The notes below the pieces were generated by a model, which worked only from the letters and a program-made list of their open reading frames with translations, was not told the origin of the DNA and searched no databases. The translations under genes were made by a program, and so were the position numbers. Of a stretch of DNA of 64,000 nucleotides, positions 36,863 to 47,222 are shown piece by piece. Positions within the stretch are counted from its first letter, which is position 1; every line of letters begins with the position of its first letter. This stretch comes from Aliiroseovarius sp. M344 (GTDB taxonomy: Bacteria; Pseudomonadota; Alphaproteobacteria; Rhodobacterales; Rhodobacteraceae): positions 2,294,001-2,358,000 of the forward strand of contig NZ_CP081153.1 in the NCBI RefSeq assembly GCF_025140835.1, read 5' to 3'.

Positions 36863-37438
36863 TCAGTTTTGCACTGCCGTGGCGGTCGGCGCAAGCTGCG
36901 CGACATCTTCAGGCAATTCTGTTTCGTGGAATGTGTAAGACAGCGTGATGGCTTTGAGGTATTTGGCCTCGCGGTCATCAAGGATTTCCGGGTCAACATA
37001 GAAGGTGACCGGCATGGTCACGCGTTCGCCCGGTTGCAGCACCTGCTCTTCAAAGCAGAAGCAGTCGATCTTGGTGAAATAGCCCCCCGCCGCAAAAGGC
37101 GCGACGTTATAGCTGGCCGTTCCTGCCACGGGGCGATTGGTCGGGTTGTAGGCTTCGTAGAAGGCCAGACCGGTTTCACCCAGTTTGATCTCCATTTCGT
37201 GCTGCATGGGTTTGAAGTCCCACGGCATGCCACGCTCTTTCGACGCATCAAAACGCACCAAAACCGTCTGATCCAGCACCACGTCTGACCCGCGCTCAGC
37301 GACGGCAGTTTCGCCGCCAAATCCGGTGACCCGGCAGAACCAGTCATAAAATGGCACCGACGCCCATGATAGCGATCCCATCAGGATCACCACACCGACC
37401 ATCTTGGCCGCCGTTTTCTGTGGGCGCGTCAAGCTCAT
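36863..37438 (-). CDS. ctaG: cytochrome c oxidase assembly protein CtaG (Cox11)
   Basis: Delivers copper to the CuB site of subunit I. The 191-residue protein has one N-terminal membrane helix (about residues 12-31) and a periplasmic immunoglobulin-like domain containing the copper-binding CFCFEEQ motif and the conserved [16 protein letters not shown] segment. Start overlaps the preceding small gene by four bases (ATGA). The catalytic subunit I gene (ctaD) is not in the window. Confidence 0.96.
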   Translation of the reverse strand: MSLTRPQKTAAKMVGVVILMGSLSWASVPFYDWFCRVTGFGGETAVAERGSDVVLDQTVLVRFDASKERGMPWDFKPMQHEMEIKLGETGLAFYEAYNPTNRPVAGTASYNVAPFAAGGYFTKIDCFCFEEQVLQPGERVTMPVTFYVDPEILDDREAKYLKAITLSYTFHETELPEDVAQLAPTATAVQN

Positions 37439-37599
37439 TGGCTGACCTCTGAACTTGAAGGCTCAGGTTTGTAAAGGTCGCTCACCTTGGCGACGGTCAG
37501 GCCGTAAACCAGCCCGACAAAAAGGATCAGCGCGATGCCAACGCCCACATTGCGGCTGAGGCGGCGCTTATGCAGTTCGTGATCAACCTTGATCGCCAT
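37435..37599 (-). CDS. small membrane protein of the cta operon
   Basis: A 54-residue protein beginning MAIKVDHELHKRRLSRN and then one membrane helix (about residues 18-38), with a short charged tail ([15 protein letters not shown]). It lies exactly between ctaB and ctaG: its ATG overlaps the ctaB stop, and its own stop overlaps the ctaG start. A small unknown reading frame at this place is also known from Paracoccus-type operons, so it is very likely real and oxidase-related. It carries no motif that shows its role. Confidence 0.85.
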   Translation of the reverse strand: MAIKVDHELHKRRLSRNVGVGIALILFVGLVYGLTVAKVSDLYKPEPSSSEVSQ

Positions 37600-38540
37600 C
37601 AGCCCCAGCCCCCCAAACCGAAGGGATTCAGCGAGGCTTCGACCAGAAGCGCGCCGTAATGCAGGAACAGATAGGCCAGCGACAGCTTGAACAGGCCCCG
37701 CTCGGCTTTGTGGGTGTCTGCGTCCGAGGCGGCATCGTCGCGGCGGAACACGTCCCATGCGCCTTTGATAAACATACCGTTCAGGATCAGCGCGACGACC
37801 ATATAGACCGGCCCACCGATAGAGGTTAGGCCCAGCGCAATCGCTACGACCGCAAGCACCAGAGAATAGCCCAGAATATGCGCGCGGGTCGCTTTGCGCC
37901 CGTGGGTCACGGTCAGCATCGGCACGCCCGCATTGGCATAGTCACCCTTGGTGAACAGAGCCAGCGCCCAGAAATGCGGCGGGGTCCACGCGAAGGTCAG
38001 GGCAAACATCAGCACGCTTTCGACCGAAATACCTCCGGTTGCGACGGCCCAGCCGATCATCGGAGGAAACGCACCAGCGGCCCCACCGATCACGATGTTC
38101 TGCGGGGTCCAGCGTTTCAGCCACATGGTGTAGATCACGACGTAGAAGAAGATCGTGAAGGCCAGAAGCGCGGCGGCCATCAGGTTCGCCGCAAGCCCCA
38201 GCATGACCACGGCCATAGCCGACAGGGCCATGCCGATGGCAAACGCCTCGCCCTCGGTCACTTTGCCGGATGGGATCGGGCGCGATTGTGTGCGGCGCAT
38301 TTTGCGGTCGATATCCGCATCCCACCACATGTTCAGAGCACCCGAGGCGCCCCCGCCAACAGCAATAAACAGGATCGATGCCAACCCGACCACCGGGTTC
38401 ACCCCGACAGGTGCCACAAGCAGACCCACCAGTGCCGTGAACACGACCAACGACATCACGCGCGGCTTCAACAGCGCGAAATAGTCGCCAAACCCGGCTT
38501 CGCGGGTGTCGGTGTTGGTCTGGATGCTGGCGTCGCTCAT
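37599..38540 (-). CDS. ctaB: protoheme IX farnesyltransferase
   Basis: Makes heme O from protoheme, the first step to the heme A of aa3 oxidase. The 313-residue polytopic protein has nine or so membrane segments and the prenyltransferase aspartate motif NMWWDADIDRKMRRTQSRPIP (about residues 90-110), plus a second FALTFAWTPPHFWALA segment. Located between ctaC and the small cta ORF, same strand. Confidence 0.97.
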   Translation of the reverse strand: MSDASIQTNTDTREAGFGDYFALLKPRVMSLVVFTALVGLLVAPVGVNPVVGLASILFIAVGGGASGALNMWWDADIDRKMRRTQSRPIPSGKVTEGEAFAIGMALSAMAVVMLGLAANLMAAALLAFTIFFYVVIYTMWLKRWTPQNIVIGGAAGAFPPMIGWAVATGGISVESVLMFALTFAWTPPHFWALALFTKGDYANAGVPMLTVTHGRKATRAHILGYSLVLAVVAIALGLTSIGGPVYMVVALILNGMFIKGAWDVFRRDDAASDADTHKAERGLFKLSLAYLFLHYGALLVEASLNPFGLGGWG

Positions 38541-38642
38541 ATGGGTTATCGCGATCTGGCTTTAGACTGGTGTGTTACGAAAACCGCCCCATCTCGGGGC
38601 GGCTGGCGAGGGGTGCAACCTTAGCCGGGCACCCCGGTAAAT

Positions 38643-39503
38643 TTATTGCGCGGTGGCGACCTGAACGGTGGGCAGCGATTGTGCGTTGCCCGCATATTCG
38701 TCCACGGCACCCTTCAGCCAAGCGTCATAATCGGCTTGCGACACAGCTTTTACAGTGATCGGCATATAAGCGTGGTCTTTGCCACACAGCTCGGAACACT
38801 GACCGAAATAGATGCCCTCTTTGCCCTCATCGACTTCGAACCACAGTTCGGCCAGACGGCCCGGCACGGCATCTTGCTTCACACCAAAGGCTGGGATGGT
38901 CCACGAATGGATCACGTCGGCACCGGTGACCTGAACAACAACTTTCTTGCCGGTCGGCACCACCATTGCGGTGTCGGTCGCCAGAAGATACTCGGCTTCG
39001 CTGTATCCATTGGCTTCCAATTCGTCTTTGGCCAGCAGGAAGCTGTCAAATCCGAACTCATGCTCGGGATACTCATAACCCCAATACCACTGATATCCTG
39101 TCGCCTTGATCACCACGTCACCCTTTGGGATGACCTGTTGCTGGAACAGAACCGGCAAAGAGAAGGCGCCGATGAACACCAGAATGACAACCGGAACCAA
39201 CGTCCAGATGATCTCGATCGGGGTGTTGTGGGTGAAGGTTGCGGGCTCAGGGTTCGCCCGACGATTGAAGCGCACGACCACAATAGCCAAAAGCACAGTC
39301 ACGAAGATTGTGATCGCGATGATGATGACGTTGATCATCCCATCCAGCCCATGCGCCGCCTGCGCGACACTGGTCACTGACGGCTGGAAGCCCGTCGCGC
39401 CATCGACAGGTTTGCCGATGATTTCCAGATTTTCCTGAGCCATGGCCTGACTGGCTGTCAGAATGGCAGTTGCAGTGGCGAAAAGGCTGCTGAAACGCAT
39501 CAT
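38643..39503 (-). CDS. ctaC: cytochrome c oxidase subunit II
   Basis: Accepts electrons from cytochrome c through its binuclear CuA centre. The 286-residue protein starts with a signal peptide (ending near ASQAMAQ), has two membrane helices (about residues 54-78 and 95-118) and a periplasmic cupredoxin domain. The CuA ligands can be seen in GADVIHSW and [13 protein letters not shown]. It is the first gene of the cta block; the 206-base gap upstream is shared with divergent tldD and should hold both promoters. Confidence 0.97.
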   Translation of the reverse strand: MMRFSSLFATATAILTASQAMAQENLEIIGKPVDGATGFQPSVTSVAQAAHGLDGMINVIIIAITIFVTVLLAIVVVRFNRRANPEPATFTHNTPIEIIWTLVPVVILVFIGAFSLPVLFQQQVIPKGDVVIKATGYQWYWGYEYPEHEFGFDSFLLAKDELEANGYSEAEYLLATDTAMVVPTGKKVVVQVTGADVIHSWTIPAFGVKQDAVPGRLAELWFEVDEGKEGIYFGQCSELCGKDHAYMPITVKAVSQADYDAWLKGAVDEYAGNAQSLPTVQVATAQ

Positions 39504-39709
39504 GTTCGTCTTTCTCTTCCCTGTGCGGCTTGGCCCATTTGCTGACCCGAAAGTCGGCGCGGCAATTGCTCGCTCATACCTCTCCCGTGCGCTGGCGCGG
39601 GAATCCTTGTTTCTCTTTGGTGAGAAACCATATTAGAAAGCTGGGAACAAGGAAAAACCTTCTCAGGTTAAGCAACAAAAACCAAGTTTAGCGCTAATTC
39701 GAGGCCCCC

Positions 39710-41134
39710 ATGACAGATGCCACTCCGTTTCGCCCGTTTGAGACTCATCTGGACGCAGACCGCGCCCGAACAGTTCTGGCAGAGGTGACAAAAGGTGCCG
39801 ATGACGGCGAGTTATTTCTGGAGAGGATGCGGTCAGAAGCGCTGGTTTTTGACGACGGCAGATTGAAAACTGCGAGCTATGATGCCTCAGAAGGCTTCGG
39901 ATTGCGCGCGATTAAGGGCGAGACGGCAGGGTACGCCCATTCCACTGAAATCAGCGAAGCAGCCTTGCTCCGCGCGGCGACAACGGCACGGCTTGCAGTT
40001 GGCGACGGCGGCGGAACATGGGCCGATGCCCCCGCGCGCACCAACCAAAAGCTCTATACAGACGCCGACCCGATGGCCCATGCAGGCTTCGGCCTGAAGG
40101 TTGAGCTGTTGCGCGACATCGACGCGTTCACCCGCGATCTTGACCCGCGCGTGGTTCAGGTCTCGGCCACCATCGCCGCCAGCTTGCAAGAGGTGCATAT
40201 CTTGCGCCCTGACGGTGCTTTGGTCTCAGACACGCGCCCGATGACGCGACTTAATGTCTCAGTCATCGTTGAGAAGGACGGACGGCGCGAAAGCGGCTCG
40301 TCCGGCGGTGGGGGACGTGCGGGACTGGCCGGGTTGATGGCGCCGGAAAACTGGCAAGCCTCGGCCCGCGATGCGCTGCGCATCGCGCTGGTCAATCTTG
40401 AAGCCGTTCCAGCCCCCGCTGGCGTGATGGACGTGGTGCTTGGCAATGGCTGGCCCGGTATTTTGCTGCACGAGGCCGTCGGGCACGGGCTTGAGGGTGA
40501 TTTCAACCGCAAGGGCACATCAGCCTTCTCGGGCCTTGTGGGTACACAAGTGGCGTCCAAGGGTGTCACGGTCGTCGATGATGGCACGATCCCCGACCGC
40601 CGCGGCTCGCTGTCGGTTGACGACGAAGGCACGCCAACAGGCCGTGCCGTCTTGATCGAAGACGGTGTGCTGGTGGGCTATATGCAGGATCGCCAGAACG
40701 CCCGCCTGATGGGGGTCGCCCCCACCGGCAACGGGCGGCGCCAAAGCTATGCCCACGCCCCCATGCCGCGGATGACCAACACGATCATGGAAAGCGGCAC
40801 AGCTAGCCCCGAGGAGGTGCTGGGCGAACTGAAAGACGGGATCTATGCCGTCGGCTTCGGCGGCGGGCAGGTGGACATCACCAATGGTAAATTCGTGTTT
40901 TCCTGCACCGAGGCCTACCGCGTTGAAGGCGGTAAGGTCGGCGCCCCTGTCAAAGGGGCCACTTTGATCGGCGACGGCCCGGCCGCGATGAAGCAAATCC
41001 GCGCCATCGGTAATGATATGGCCATGGACCCGGGAATCGGCACCTGCGGCAAGGCCGGACAATCGGTGCCCGTGGGCGTGGGCCAGCCTTCGCTGCTGAT
41101 CGGTGGTCTAACCGTGGGTGGGTCGGCGGCGTGA
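39710..41134 (+). CDS. tldD: metalloprotease TldD
   Basis: Zinc protease that works with TldE/PmbA on unfolded or modified peptides (for example microcin precursors and the CcdA antitoxin in E. coli). The 474-residue protein carries the zinc motif LLHEAVGHGLEGD (about residues 256-268) and GGRAGL-type glycine loops before it. The partner tldE is not in the window. The gene is divergent from ctaC, a linkage common in Rhodobacteraceae. Confidence 0.96.
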   Translation: MTDATPFRPFETHLDADRARTVLAEVTKGADDGELFLERMRSEALVFDDGRLKTASYDASEGFGLRAIKGETAGYAHSTEISEAALLRAATTARLAVGDGGGTWADAPARTNQKLYTDADPMAHAGFGLKVELLRDIDAFTRDLDPRVVQVSATIAASLQEVHILRPDGALVSDTRPMTRLNVSVIVEKDGRRESGSSGGGGRAGLAGLMAPENWQASARDALRIALVNLEAVPAPAGVMDVVLGNGWPGILLHEAVGHGLEGDFNRKGTSAFSGLVGTQVASKGVTVVDDGTIPDRRGSLSVDDEGTPTGRAVLIEDGVLVGYMQDRQNARLMGVAPTGNGRRQSYAHAPMPRMTNTIMESGTASPEEVLGELKDGIYAVGFGGGQVDITNGKFVFSCTEAYRVEGGKVGAPVKGATLIGDGPAAMKQIRAIGNDMAMDPGIGTCGKAGQSVPVGVGQPSLLIGGLTVGGSAA

Positions 41135-41225
41135 ACCCCGACCGATCGCGTGCCTTAAACGAACACGCCCGCGCCAAGATTGCCTGACAGTCTGCCGTTA
41201 GGGTGACGTTAACCAATGAGGGTGC

Positions 41226-42443
41226 ATGGTTAATCCGCAAGAGACGGAATCAATCATGCCCCTGGAAATGTCACCTTCCCTAACGCACCCCACCCCCTCC
41301 CCTCAGTCTGTGGAAGATGAGTTGGCGTGGATCCGTCTCTTGCGCTCGCGACGGGTTGGCGTCGCGACGTTCTTTCGGCTGTTGGCAGAGCACGGGTCTG
41401 CCCAGGAAGCGCTGCGGGCCCTGCCAGAAGTGGCTGCTGAAGCAGGCGTAAAGGGCTATGCCCCCTGCCCCGCAGAGGTTGCGGAAGAAGAGCACCGTCG
41501 CGCCCGTTTTGCCGGCGCGACGATGGTGGCTTGGGGCACACCAGCTTACCCTGAACTTTTGTCGGAAATCTCAGACCCGCCGCCGTTTTTCTGGGCGATG
41601 GGCGACGTGTCATTACTGCACCGTCCCATGGTCGCCTTGATCGGGGCGCGAAACGCGTCGTCGATCGGATTGCGTATGGCCCGCAAACTGTCGCGCGAGC
41701 TGAGCGAGGCCGGGTTTACGATCGTATCCGGGCTTGCGCGCGGCGTCGACACGGTGGCGCATGATGTCGCGCTTGAAACGGGCAAGACCGTCGCGGTGAT
41801 GGCAGGCGGTGTTGACGTGATCTATCCAAAAGACAACACGGTTTTGGGGGAAGAGATTGCGCGCAAAGGCCTGCGCCTGTCCGAACAGCCCCCCGGCCTG
41901 ACCCCGCAGGCGCGCCATTTTCCACGCCGCAACCGGCTGATATCGGGCCTGGCCCGCGCGGTTGTTGTCGTTGAGGCTGCAGCCAAGTCAGGCTCTCTGA
42001 TCACCGCACGCAATGCCTTGGACCAAGGCCGGGACGTGCTGGCCGTTCCCGGCCACCCGTTCGACGCTCGTGCATCCGGCTGCAATTTTCTGATCCGTGA
42101 TGGCGCGGCCTTGGTGCGCGGCGCTCAAGACGTGATCGAAGCCATTGGTCCGGCCGTAAATGCGACCGCCGATGTCGCGGCAATCTCGACGGACAAAGCT
42201 CCTCAGGACGGGCCAGACCTGGTAGCGTCGCGCAACAAACGCACCTTGTCAGAAACCACAAAGCTGCACAGCCAGATCCTGTCGCGGTTGGGTCCCAGTC
42301 CCTTGGCTGAGGATCAGTTGATCCGAGATCTGGGCGACCTGACCGGCGCGGGATCAGGCGATATCTTACCGGAACTGGTTAATCTTGAGCTGGATGGACG
42401 AATCACGCGCCAACCCGGTGGACTTCTTTCCAAACCCCACTAG
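41226..42443 (+). CDS. dprA: DNA-processing protein DprA
   Basis: Loads RecA on incoming single-stranded DNA in transformation, and in Rhodobacteraceae is also needed for gene transfer agent uptake. The 405-residue protein has the Rossmann-like DprA domain (about residues 110-310) with GARNASSIGLRMARKLS, GGVDVIYPKDN, SEQPPG and FPRRNRLISGLARAVVVVEAA, and a C-terminal winged-helix domain (about 330-400). Start uncertain: ATG 41226 has GAGGG upstream; ATG 41256 is also possible. Confidence 0.95.
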   Translation: MVNPQETESIMPLEMSPSLTHPTPSPQSVEDELAWIRLLRSRRVGVATFFRLLAEHGSAQEALRALPEVAAEAGVKGYAPCPAEVAEEEHRRARFAGATMVAWGTPAYPELLSEISDPPPFFWAMGDVSLLHRPMVALIGARNASSIGLRMARKLSRELSEAGFTIVSGLARGVDTVAHDVALETGKTVAVMAGGVDVIYPKDNTVLGEEIARKGLRLSEQPPGLTPQARHFPRRNRLISGLARAVVVVEAAAKSGSLITARNALDQGRDVLAVPGHPFDARASGCNFLIRDGAALVRGAQDVIEAIGPAVNATADVAAISTDKAPQDGPDLVASRNKRTLSETTKLHSQILSRLGPSPLAEDQLIRDLGDLTGAGSGDILPELVNLELDGRITRQPGGLLSKPH

Positions 42444-42600
42444 GCTAGAAGGGTCGCTGACGCAGCTTTGGTAAGTTCTTTTTACCAATTTTCATCCAAT
42501 CCTTGCGCAATCCTTACAAACCCTATTGCGCTGCAATGCAGCACCCCCTACGAATTGCAGCCAATTCGGCGACTTTGGCCGAGACTTGGGGGACAATAAG

Positions 42601-45600
42601 ATGCGTGACTTTCAAAAAATCCTGATTGCCAACCGGGGCGAGATCGCCATTCGCGTGATGCGGGCCGCCAACGAGATGGGCAAGAAAACCGTCGCGGTCT
42701 ATGCCGAAGAAGACAAACTTGGCCTGCATCGGTTCAAAGCCGACGAAGCTTATCGCATCGGCGAGGGCATGGGACCCGTTGCGGCCTATCTGTCGATTGA
42801 CGAGATCATTCGCGTGGCCAAGACCTGCGGCGCTGACGCGATCCATCCCGGCTATGGTCTGCTGTCCGAGAACCCCAATTTCGTGGATGCCTGCGCGGCC
42901 AACAACATCACCTTTATCGGTCCCAAGGCTGAAACCATGCGCGCGCTTGGCGACAAGGCGTCCGCCCGCAAGGTAGCCATCGAAGCTGGCGTGCCGGTCA
43001 TCCCCGCAACCGAAGTTCTGGGCGATGACATGGACGCGATCCGGGCGCAGGCCGCCGAAGTCGGATACCCCCTGATGCTTAAGGCCAGCTGGGGCGGCGG
43101 TGGGCGCGGCATGCGCCCAATCCATGGCCCGGACGAGTTGGAAGAAAAGGTTCTGGAAGGCCGCCGCGAAGCTGAAGCCGCCTTCGGCAATGGCGAGGGA
43201 TATCTGGAAAAGATGATCACCCGCGCGCGCCACGTCGAGGTTCAGATCCTCGGCGACAGCCACGGCAATATCTACCATCTTTACGAACGGGATTGCTCGG
43301 TGCAGCGCCGTAACCAGAAGGTCGTCGAACGCGCCCCTGCCCCTTACCTATCCGAAGCCCAGCGCGAAGAAATTTGCGAGCTTGGCCGCAAAATCTGCGC
43401 GCATGTGGATTACGAATGCGCGGGCACGGTTGAGTTCCTGATGGATATGGAAAGCGGCAAGTTCTACTTCATCGAAGTGAACCCCCGCGTGCAGGTCGAA
43501 CACACTGTGACCGAGGAGGTCACCGGCATCGACATCGTGCAAGCGCAAATTCTGATCGCCGAGGGCAAGTCACTGTCAGAAGCCACAGGAAAGGCGTCGC
43601 AATACGATATCCGCCTGAATGGGCACGCCTTGCAAACCCGCGTAACGACCGAAGATCCGCAGAATAATTTTATCCCCGATTACGGCCGCATCACCGCTTA
43701 TCGCTCGGCCACCGGCATGGGCATCCGGCTGGATGGCGGCACAGCCTATGCTGGCGGTGTCATCACGCGCTACTATGACAGTCTGCTGACGAAAGTGACG
43801 GCTTGGGCCCAGACGCCTGAAAAAGCGATTGCCCGAATGGACCGCGCCCTGCGGGAATTCCGCGTGCGGGGCGTTTCGACGAACATCGCGTTTGTCGAGA
43901 ACCTGCTGAAACACCCAACCTTTCTGAACAACCAGTACACGACCAAATTCATCGACGAGACGCCAGAGCTGTTCCAGTTCAAAAAGCGCCGCGACCGCGG
44001 CACAAAGGTGCTGACCTATATCGCGGACATCACCGTGAACGGGCACCCCGAAACGCAGGGTCGGACCGCGCCGCCCAGCGATCTGAAGCCGCCAAAGCCG
44101 CCGGCCTTGCGCACCGAACCGACAGCCGGCACACGCAACTTGCTGGAGGCCGAAGGACCACAAGCCGTCGCAGACTGGATGAAAGCGCAGAAAAAACTGC
44201 TGATCACCGACACCACGATGCGCGATGGGCACCAGTCGCTTCTGGCCACTCGAATGCGCTCGATTGATATGATCAAGGTTGCGCCTGCTTATGCTGCGAA
44301 CTTGCCCGAGCTGTTATCGGTCGAATGTTGGGGCGGAGCCACCTTCGACGTGGCGTACCGGTTCTTGCAGGAATGCCCGTGGCAGCGTCTGCGAAACCTG
44401 CGCGAAGCAATGCCCAACGTGATGACCCAGATGCTGCTGCGCGCGTCCAACGGCGTGGGCTATACCAACTACCCCGATAACGTCGTGCAGGCCTTCGTGC
44501 GTCAGGCGGCCCTGACTGGCGTCGATGTGTTCCGCGTGTTCGACAGCCTCAACTGGGTAGAGAACATGCGCGTCGCGATGGACGCCGTGGTCGAGGCGAA
44601 CAAAATCTGCGAGGGCACCGTTTGCTATACCGGCGACATCCTGAACCCGGACCGCGCCAAATATGACCTGAAATACTATGTCGGCATGGCGAAAGAGCTG
44701 GAAGCCGCAGGTGCGCATGTCTTGGGATTGAAAGATATGGCGGGGCTTTTGAAACCCGCCGCCGCGCGCGTGCTGGTCAAGGCGTTGAAAGAAGAGATCG
44801 GCTTGCCGATCCACTTCCACACACACGACACGTCGGGCATCGCTGGCGCAACCATCTTGGCCGCCGCCGATGCGGGGGTCGACGCCGTCGACGCAGCGAT
44901 GGATGCGTTCAGCGGTGGCACGTCACAAGCCTGTCTTGGTTCGGTGGTCGAAGCCCTGCGCAACACGGATCGCGACACCGGAATGGACATCGGAGCCATC
45001 CGCGAAATCTCGAATTACTGGGAAGGTGTGCGGGCGCAATACGCTGCATTTGAAAGTGGCATTGCCGCGCCTGCATCCGAAGTCTACCTGCACGAAATGC
45101 CCGGTGGGCAGTTTACAAATCTCAAGGCGCAAGCACGGTCGCTGGGGCTTGAGGAACGCTGGCACGAGGTCGCGCAGACCTATGCAGATGTGAACCAGAT
45201 GTTCGGCGACATCGTAAAGGTGACGCCATCCTCCAAGGTTGTTGGTGACATGGCACTGATGATGGTCAGCCAAGGCTTGACCCGCGCCGAGGTCGAAGAC
45301 CCGAAAACCGATGTGGCCTTCCCTGACAGTGTCGTCGACATGATGCGGGGCAATCTGGGGCAACCTCCCGGCGGGTTCCCGGACAATATCCTCAAGAAGG
45401 TGCTGAAGGAAGAGAAGCCCAACCGGGAACGTCCCGGCAAGCATTTGAAGCCGGTCGATCTGGAAGCCAGCCGCGCCAGCCTGTCAAAAGAGCTTGAGGG
45501 GCTGACCATCGACGATGAGGACCTGAACGGGTATTTGATGTATCCCAAGGTGTTTCTGGACTACATGGGTCGCCATCGCCTGTATGGCCCGGTGCGCACC

Positions 45601-46041
45601 CTGCCCACCCGAACTTTCTTTTATGGAATGGAGCCGGGCGAAGAGATCTCGACCGAGATTGATCCGGGTAAAACGCTTGAAATTCGACTTCAGGCCGTGG
45701 GTGAAACCAACGAGGACGGCGAGGTCAAAGTCTTCTTCGAACTGAACGGTCAGCCGCGCGTCATTCGCGTGCCCAACCGGTTGGTGAAAGCCTCGACCGT
45801 GCAACGCCCCAAAGCGGAGGACGGCAATCCTGACCACATTGGCGCGCCTATGCCAGGTGTGGTGGCGACGGTGGCGGTCACTGCTGGCCAGACCGTGCGC
45901 GAAGGCGATCTTCTTCTGACCATCGAAGCGATGAAGATGGAGACCGGCATCCATGCCGAGCGCGACGCCACCGTCAAAGCGGTGCATGTGCATGCGGGTG
46001 GTCAGATCGACGCCAAGGACCTGATGATCGAGCTGGGGTAA
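42601..46041 (+). CDS. pyc: pyruvate carboxylase
   Basis: Biotin enzyme making oxaloacetate from pyruvate and bicarbonate (anaplerosis, gluconeogenesis). At 1146 residues it is the single-chain type: biotin carboxylase domain (about 1-460, with SWGGGGRGMRP and EVNPRVQVEHTVTEE), carboxyltransferase TIM barrel (about 530-830, starting LLITDTTMRDGHQSL), and C-terminal biotinyl domain with EAMKMET (lysine is the biotin site). I start at MRDFQKILIANRGEIA; the upstream in-frame extension has no homology. A hairpin terminator follows. Confidence 0.98.
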   Translation: MRDFQKILIANRGEIAIRVMRAANEMGKKTVAVYAEEDKLGLHRFKADEAYRIGEGMGPVAAYLSIDEIIRVAKTCGADAIHPGYGLLSENPNFVDACAANNITFIGPKAETMRALGDKASARKVAIEAGVPVIPATEVLGDDMDAIRAQAAEVGYPLMLKASWGGGGRGMRPIHGPDELEEKVLEGRREAEAAFGNGEGYLEKMITRARHVEVQILGDSHGNIYHLYERDCSVQRRNQKVVERAPAPYLSEAQREEICELGRKICAHVDYECAGTVEFLMDMESGKFYFIEVNPRVQVEHTVTEEVTGIDIVQAQILIAEGKSLSEATGKASQYDIRLNGHALQTRVTTEDPQNNFIPDYGRITAYRSATGMGIRLDGGTAYAGGVITRYYDSLLTKVTAWAQTPEKAIARMDRALREFRVRGVSTNIAFVENLLKHPTFLNNQYTTKFIDETPELFQFKKRRDRGTKVLTYIADITVNGHPETQGRTAPPSDLKPPKPPALRTEPTAGTRNLLEAEGPQAVADWMKAQKKLLITDTTMRDGHQSLLATRMRSIDMIKVAPAYAANLPELLSVECWGGATFDVAYRFLQECPWQRLRNLREAMPNVMTQMLLRASNGVGYTNYPDNVVQAFVRQAALTGVDVFRVFDSLNWVENMRVAMDAVVEANKICEGTVCYTGDILNPDRAKYDLKYYVGMAKELEAAGAHVLGLKDMAGLLKPAAARVLVKALKEEIGLPIHFHTHDTSGIAGATILAAADAGVDAVDAAMDAFSGGTSQACLGSVVEALRNTDRDTGMDIGAIREISNYWEGVRAQYAAFESGIAAPASEVYLHEMPGGQFTNLKAQARSLGLEERWHEVAQTYADVNQMFGDIVKVTPSSKVVGDMALMMVSQGLTRAEVEDPKTDVAFPDSVVDMMRGNLGQPPGGFPDNILKKVLKEEKPNRERPGKHLKPVDLEASRASLSKELEGLTIDDEDLNGYLMYPKVFLDYMGRHRLYGPVRTLPTRTFFYGMEPGEEISTEIDPGKTLEIRLQAVGETNEDGEVKVFFELNGQPRVIRVPNRLVKASTVQRPKAEDGNPDHIGAPMPGVVATVAVTAGQTVREGDLLLTIEAMKMETGIHAERDATVKAVHVHAGGQIDAKDLMIELG

Positions 46042-46061
46042 TACCGCACGCAATCCATTTT

Positions 46062-46094
46062 AATGGCCGCTCTTTTTTGGGCGGCCATTTTTTA
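46062..46094 (+). terminator. Rho-independent terminator of pyc
   Basis: AATGGCCGC pairs with GCGGCCATT over a ten-base T-rich loop, followed by TTTTTA. The T-run is on the plus-strand side only, and it overlaps the 3' end of the convergent hydrolase gene. Confidence 0.85.
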
Positions 46095-46898
46095 TGTCAC
46101 ATGAACCTGCAGGAAGTCGGCGATCGCCTGCGTGACCACGTCCGGTGCTTCGATTGTCGCAGAATGTCCCGCCTTTGGAATGGAAACCAGTTTTGAACCC
46201 TCAATCGCATCATGCATGCGCTGTGATTTATCGGGGGTTGTCGCGACATCCTCTTCTCCGCTCAGGATCAGAGTAGGAACGGATAATTGTGGCAGTTGAT
46301 CATAGATCCCATCGCGGTAAATGACGCCATTCACGGCGCGCGTGACACCAATGCGATCACCCGCAGCAATCGCGTTGCGCCACCTCTTTTGCTCGGCTCG
46401 TCTGCCATCGTCGTTCAGGAACGTGTGACCAAACATGATGGGCATCACCTTCCCGACCACCGCTTTCAACCCAAACCAACGGGCAAAAAAGTTTAGCAGC
46501 TTATAGCGAACATGGTTCTCTTTCGGCTCTGGGTCTGCGGTCGTCTCGATCAAAGTCAACGTCTTCAGAAGCTTCGATTTTCGAAGGCCAAGCCGCATCC
46601 CAACGAACCCTCCCATTGACAGACCAACAAAGTGGCACGGCCCGACCTTCAGCTGTTCGATAAGTTGGATCGCGTCGTCGGTCAGGGTCTCCATGTCGTA
46701 GCCGTCCGCTGCGACCTGACTGCCGCCTTGGCCGCGATGATCAAATGTTATGCAGCGGTATCGATCTGAAAGTGATGCCACCTGTGCCTCGAACATCTCA
46801 TCGCTAAACAGAAGCCCGTGCGAGAACACGATGGTTTCCGGGCCGCGGCCTTGATCCGTGTAGTGCAGCTTTACACCATTGATATCGAGATAGGGCAT
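46092..46898 (-). CDS. alpha/beta-hydrolase
   Basis: A 268-residue alpha/beta-hydrolase fold protein. The nucleophile elbow is GLSMGG (about residues 95-100, serine nucleophile), preceded by the oxyanion region FSHGLLFSDEMF and DHRGQGGSQ; the acid aspartate is in the SGEEDVATTPD segment and the catalytic histidine in KAGHSATIEAP near the C terminus. Similar to 3-oxoadipate enol-lactonases and haloperoxidase-like esterases; no neighbouring pathway genes fix the substrate. Convergent with pyc. Confidence 0.9.
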   Translation of the reverse strand: MPYLDINGVKLHYTDQGRGPETIVFSHGLLFSDEMFEAQVASLSDRYRCITFDHRGQGGSQVAADGYDMETLTDDAIQLIEQLKVGPCHFVGLSMGGFVGMRLGLRKSKLLKTLTLIETTADPEPKENHVRYKLLNFFARWFGLKAVVGKVMPIMFGHTFLNDDGRRAEQKRWRNAIAAGDRIGVTRAVNGVIYRDGIYDQLPQLSVPTLILSGEEDVATTPDKSQRMHDAIEGSKLVSIPKAGHSATIEAPDVVTQAIADFLQVHVT

Positions 46899-47102
46899 TG
46901 TCAGGTCCAGATGTGCATCATGGGATAATTAGGGGGTCACCTTAACACGCGAACCAGAGTTGGCACAGCAGTGGTCAGCGCCCGCCATAACCGCCGACCT
47001 GCTCTTCGTGGCGTTATAGGTCTTGGTAAAAAACTGCCGCGTTCGTGATTTTCCCCTTGCAGCCTTGCGTGGGATTTCATATCTCACGGCTCACCGAAGG
47101 AT

Positions 47103-47177
47103 GCGGGCGTAGCTCAGGGGTAGAGCATAACCTTGCCAAGGTTAGGGTCGGGCGTTCGAATCGCCTCGCCCGCTCCA
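47103..47177 (+). tRNA. tRNA-Gly (GCC), copy 1
   Basis: 75 bases including CCA: acceptor stem GCGGGCG/CGCCCGC, D arm GCTC-AGGGGTA-GAGC, anticodon loop TTGCCAA (anticodon GCC, 47135-47137), T arm closed by GGGCG/CGCCT around TTCGAAT, encoded 3' CCA. Identical to the copy 120 bases downstream. Confidence 0.97.
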
Positions 47178-47222
47178 TTCGGTTCCCCGGTTCGGCCACT
47201 GGCTGAACAAACCCATCAGGAT

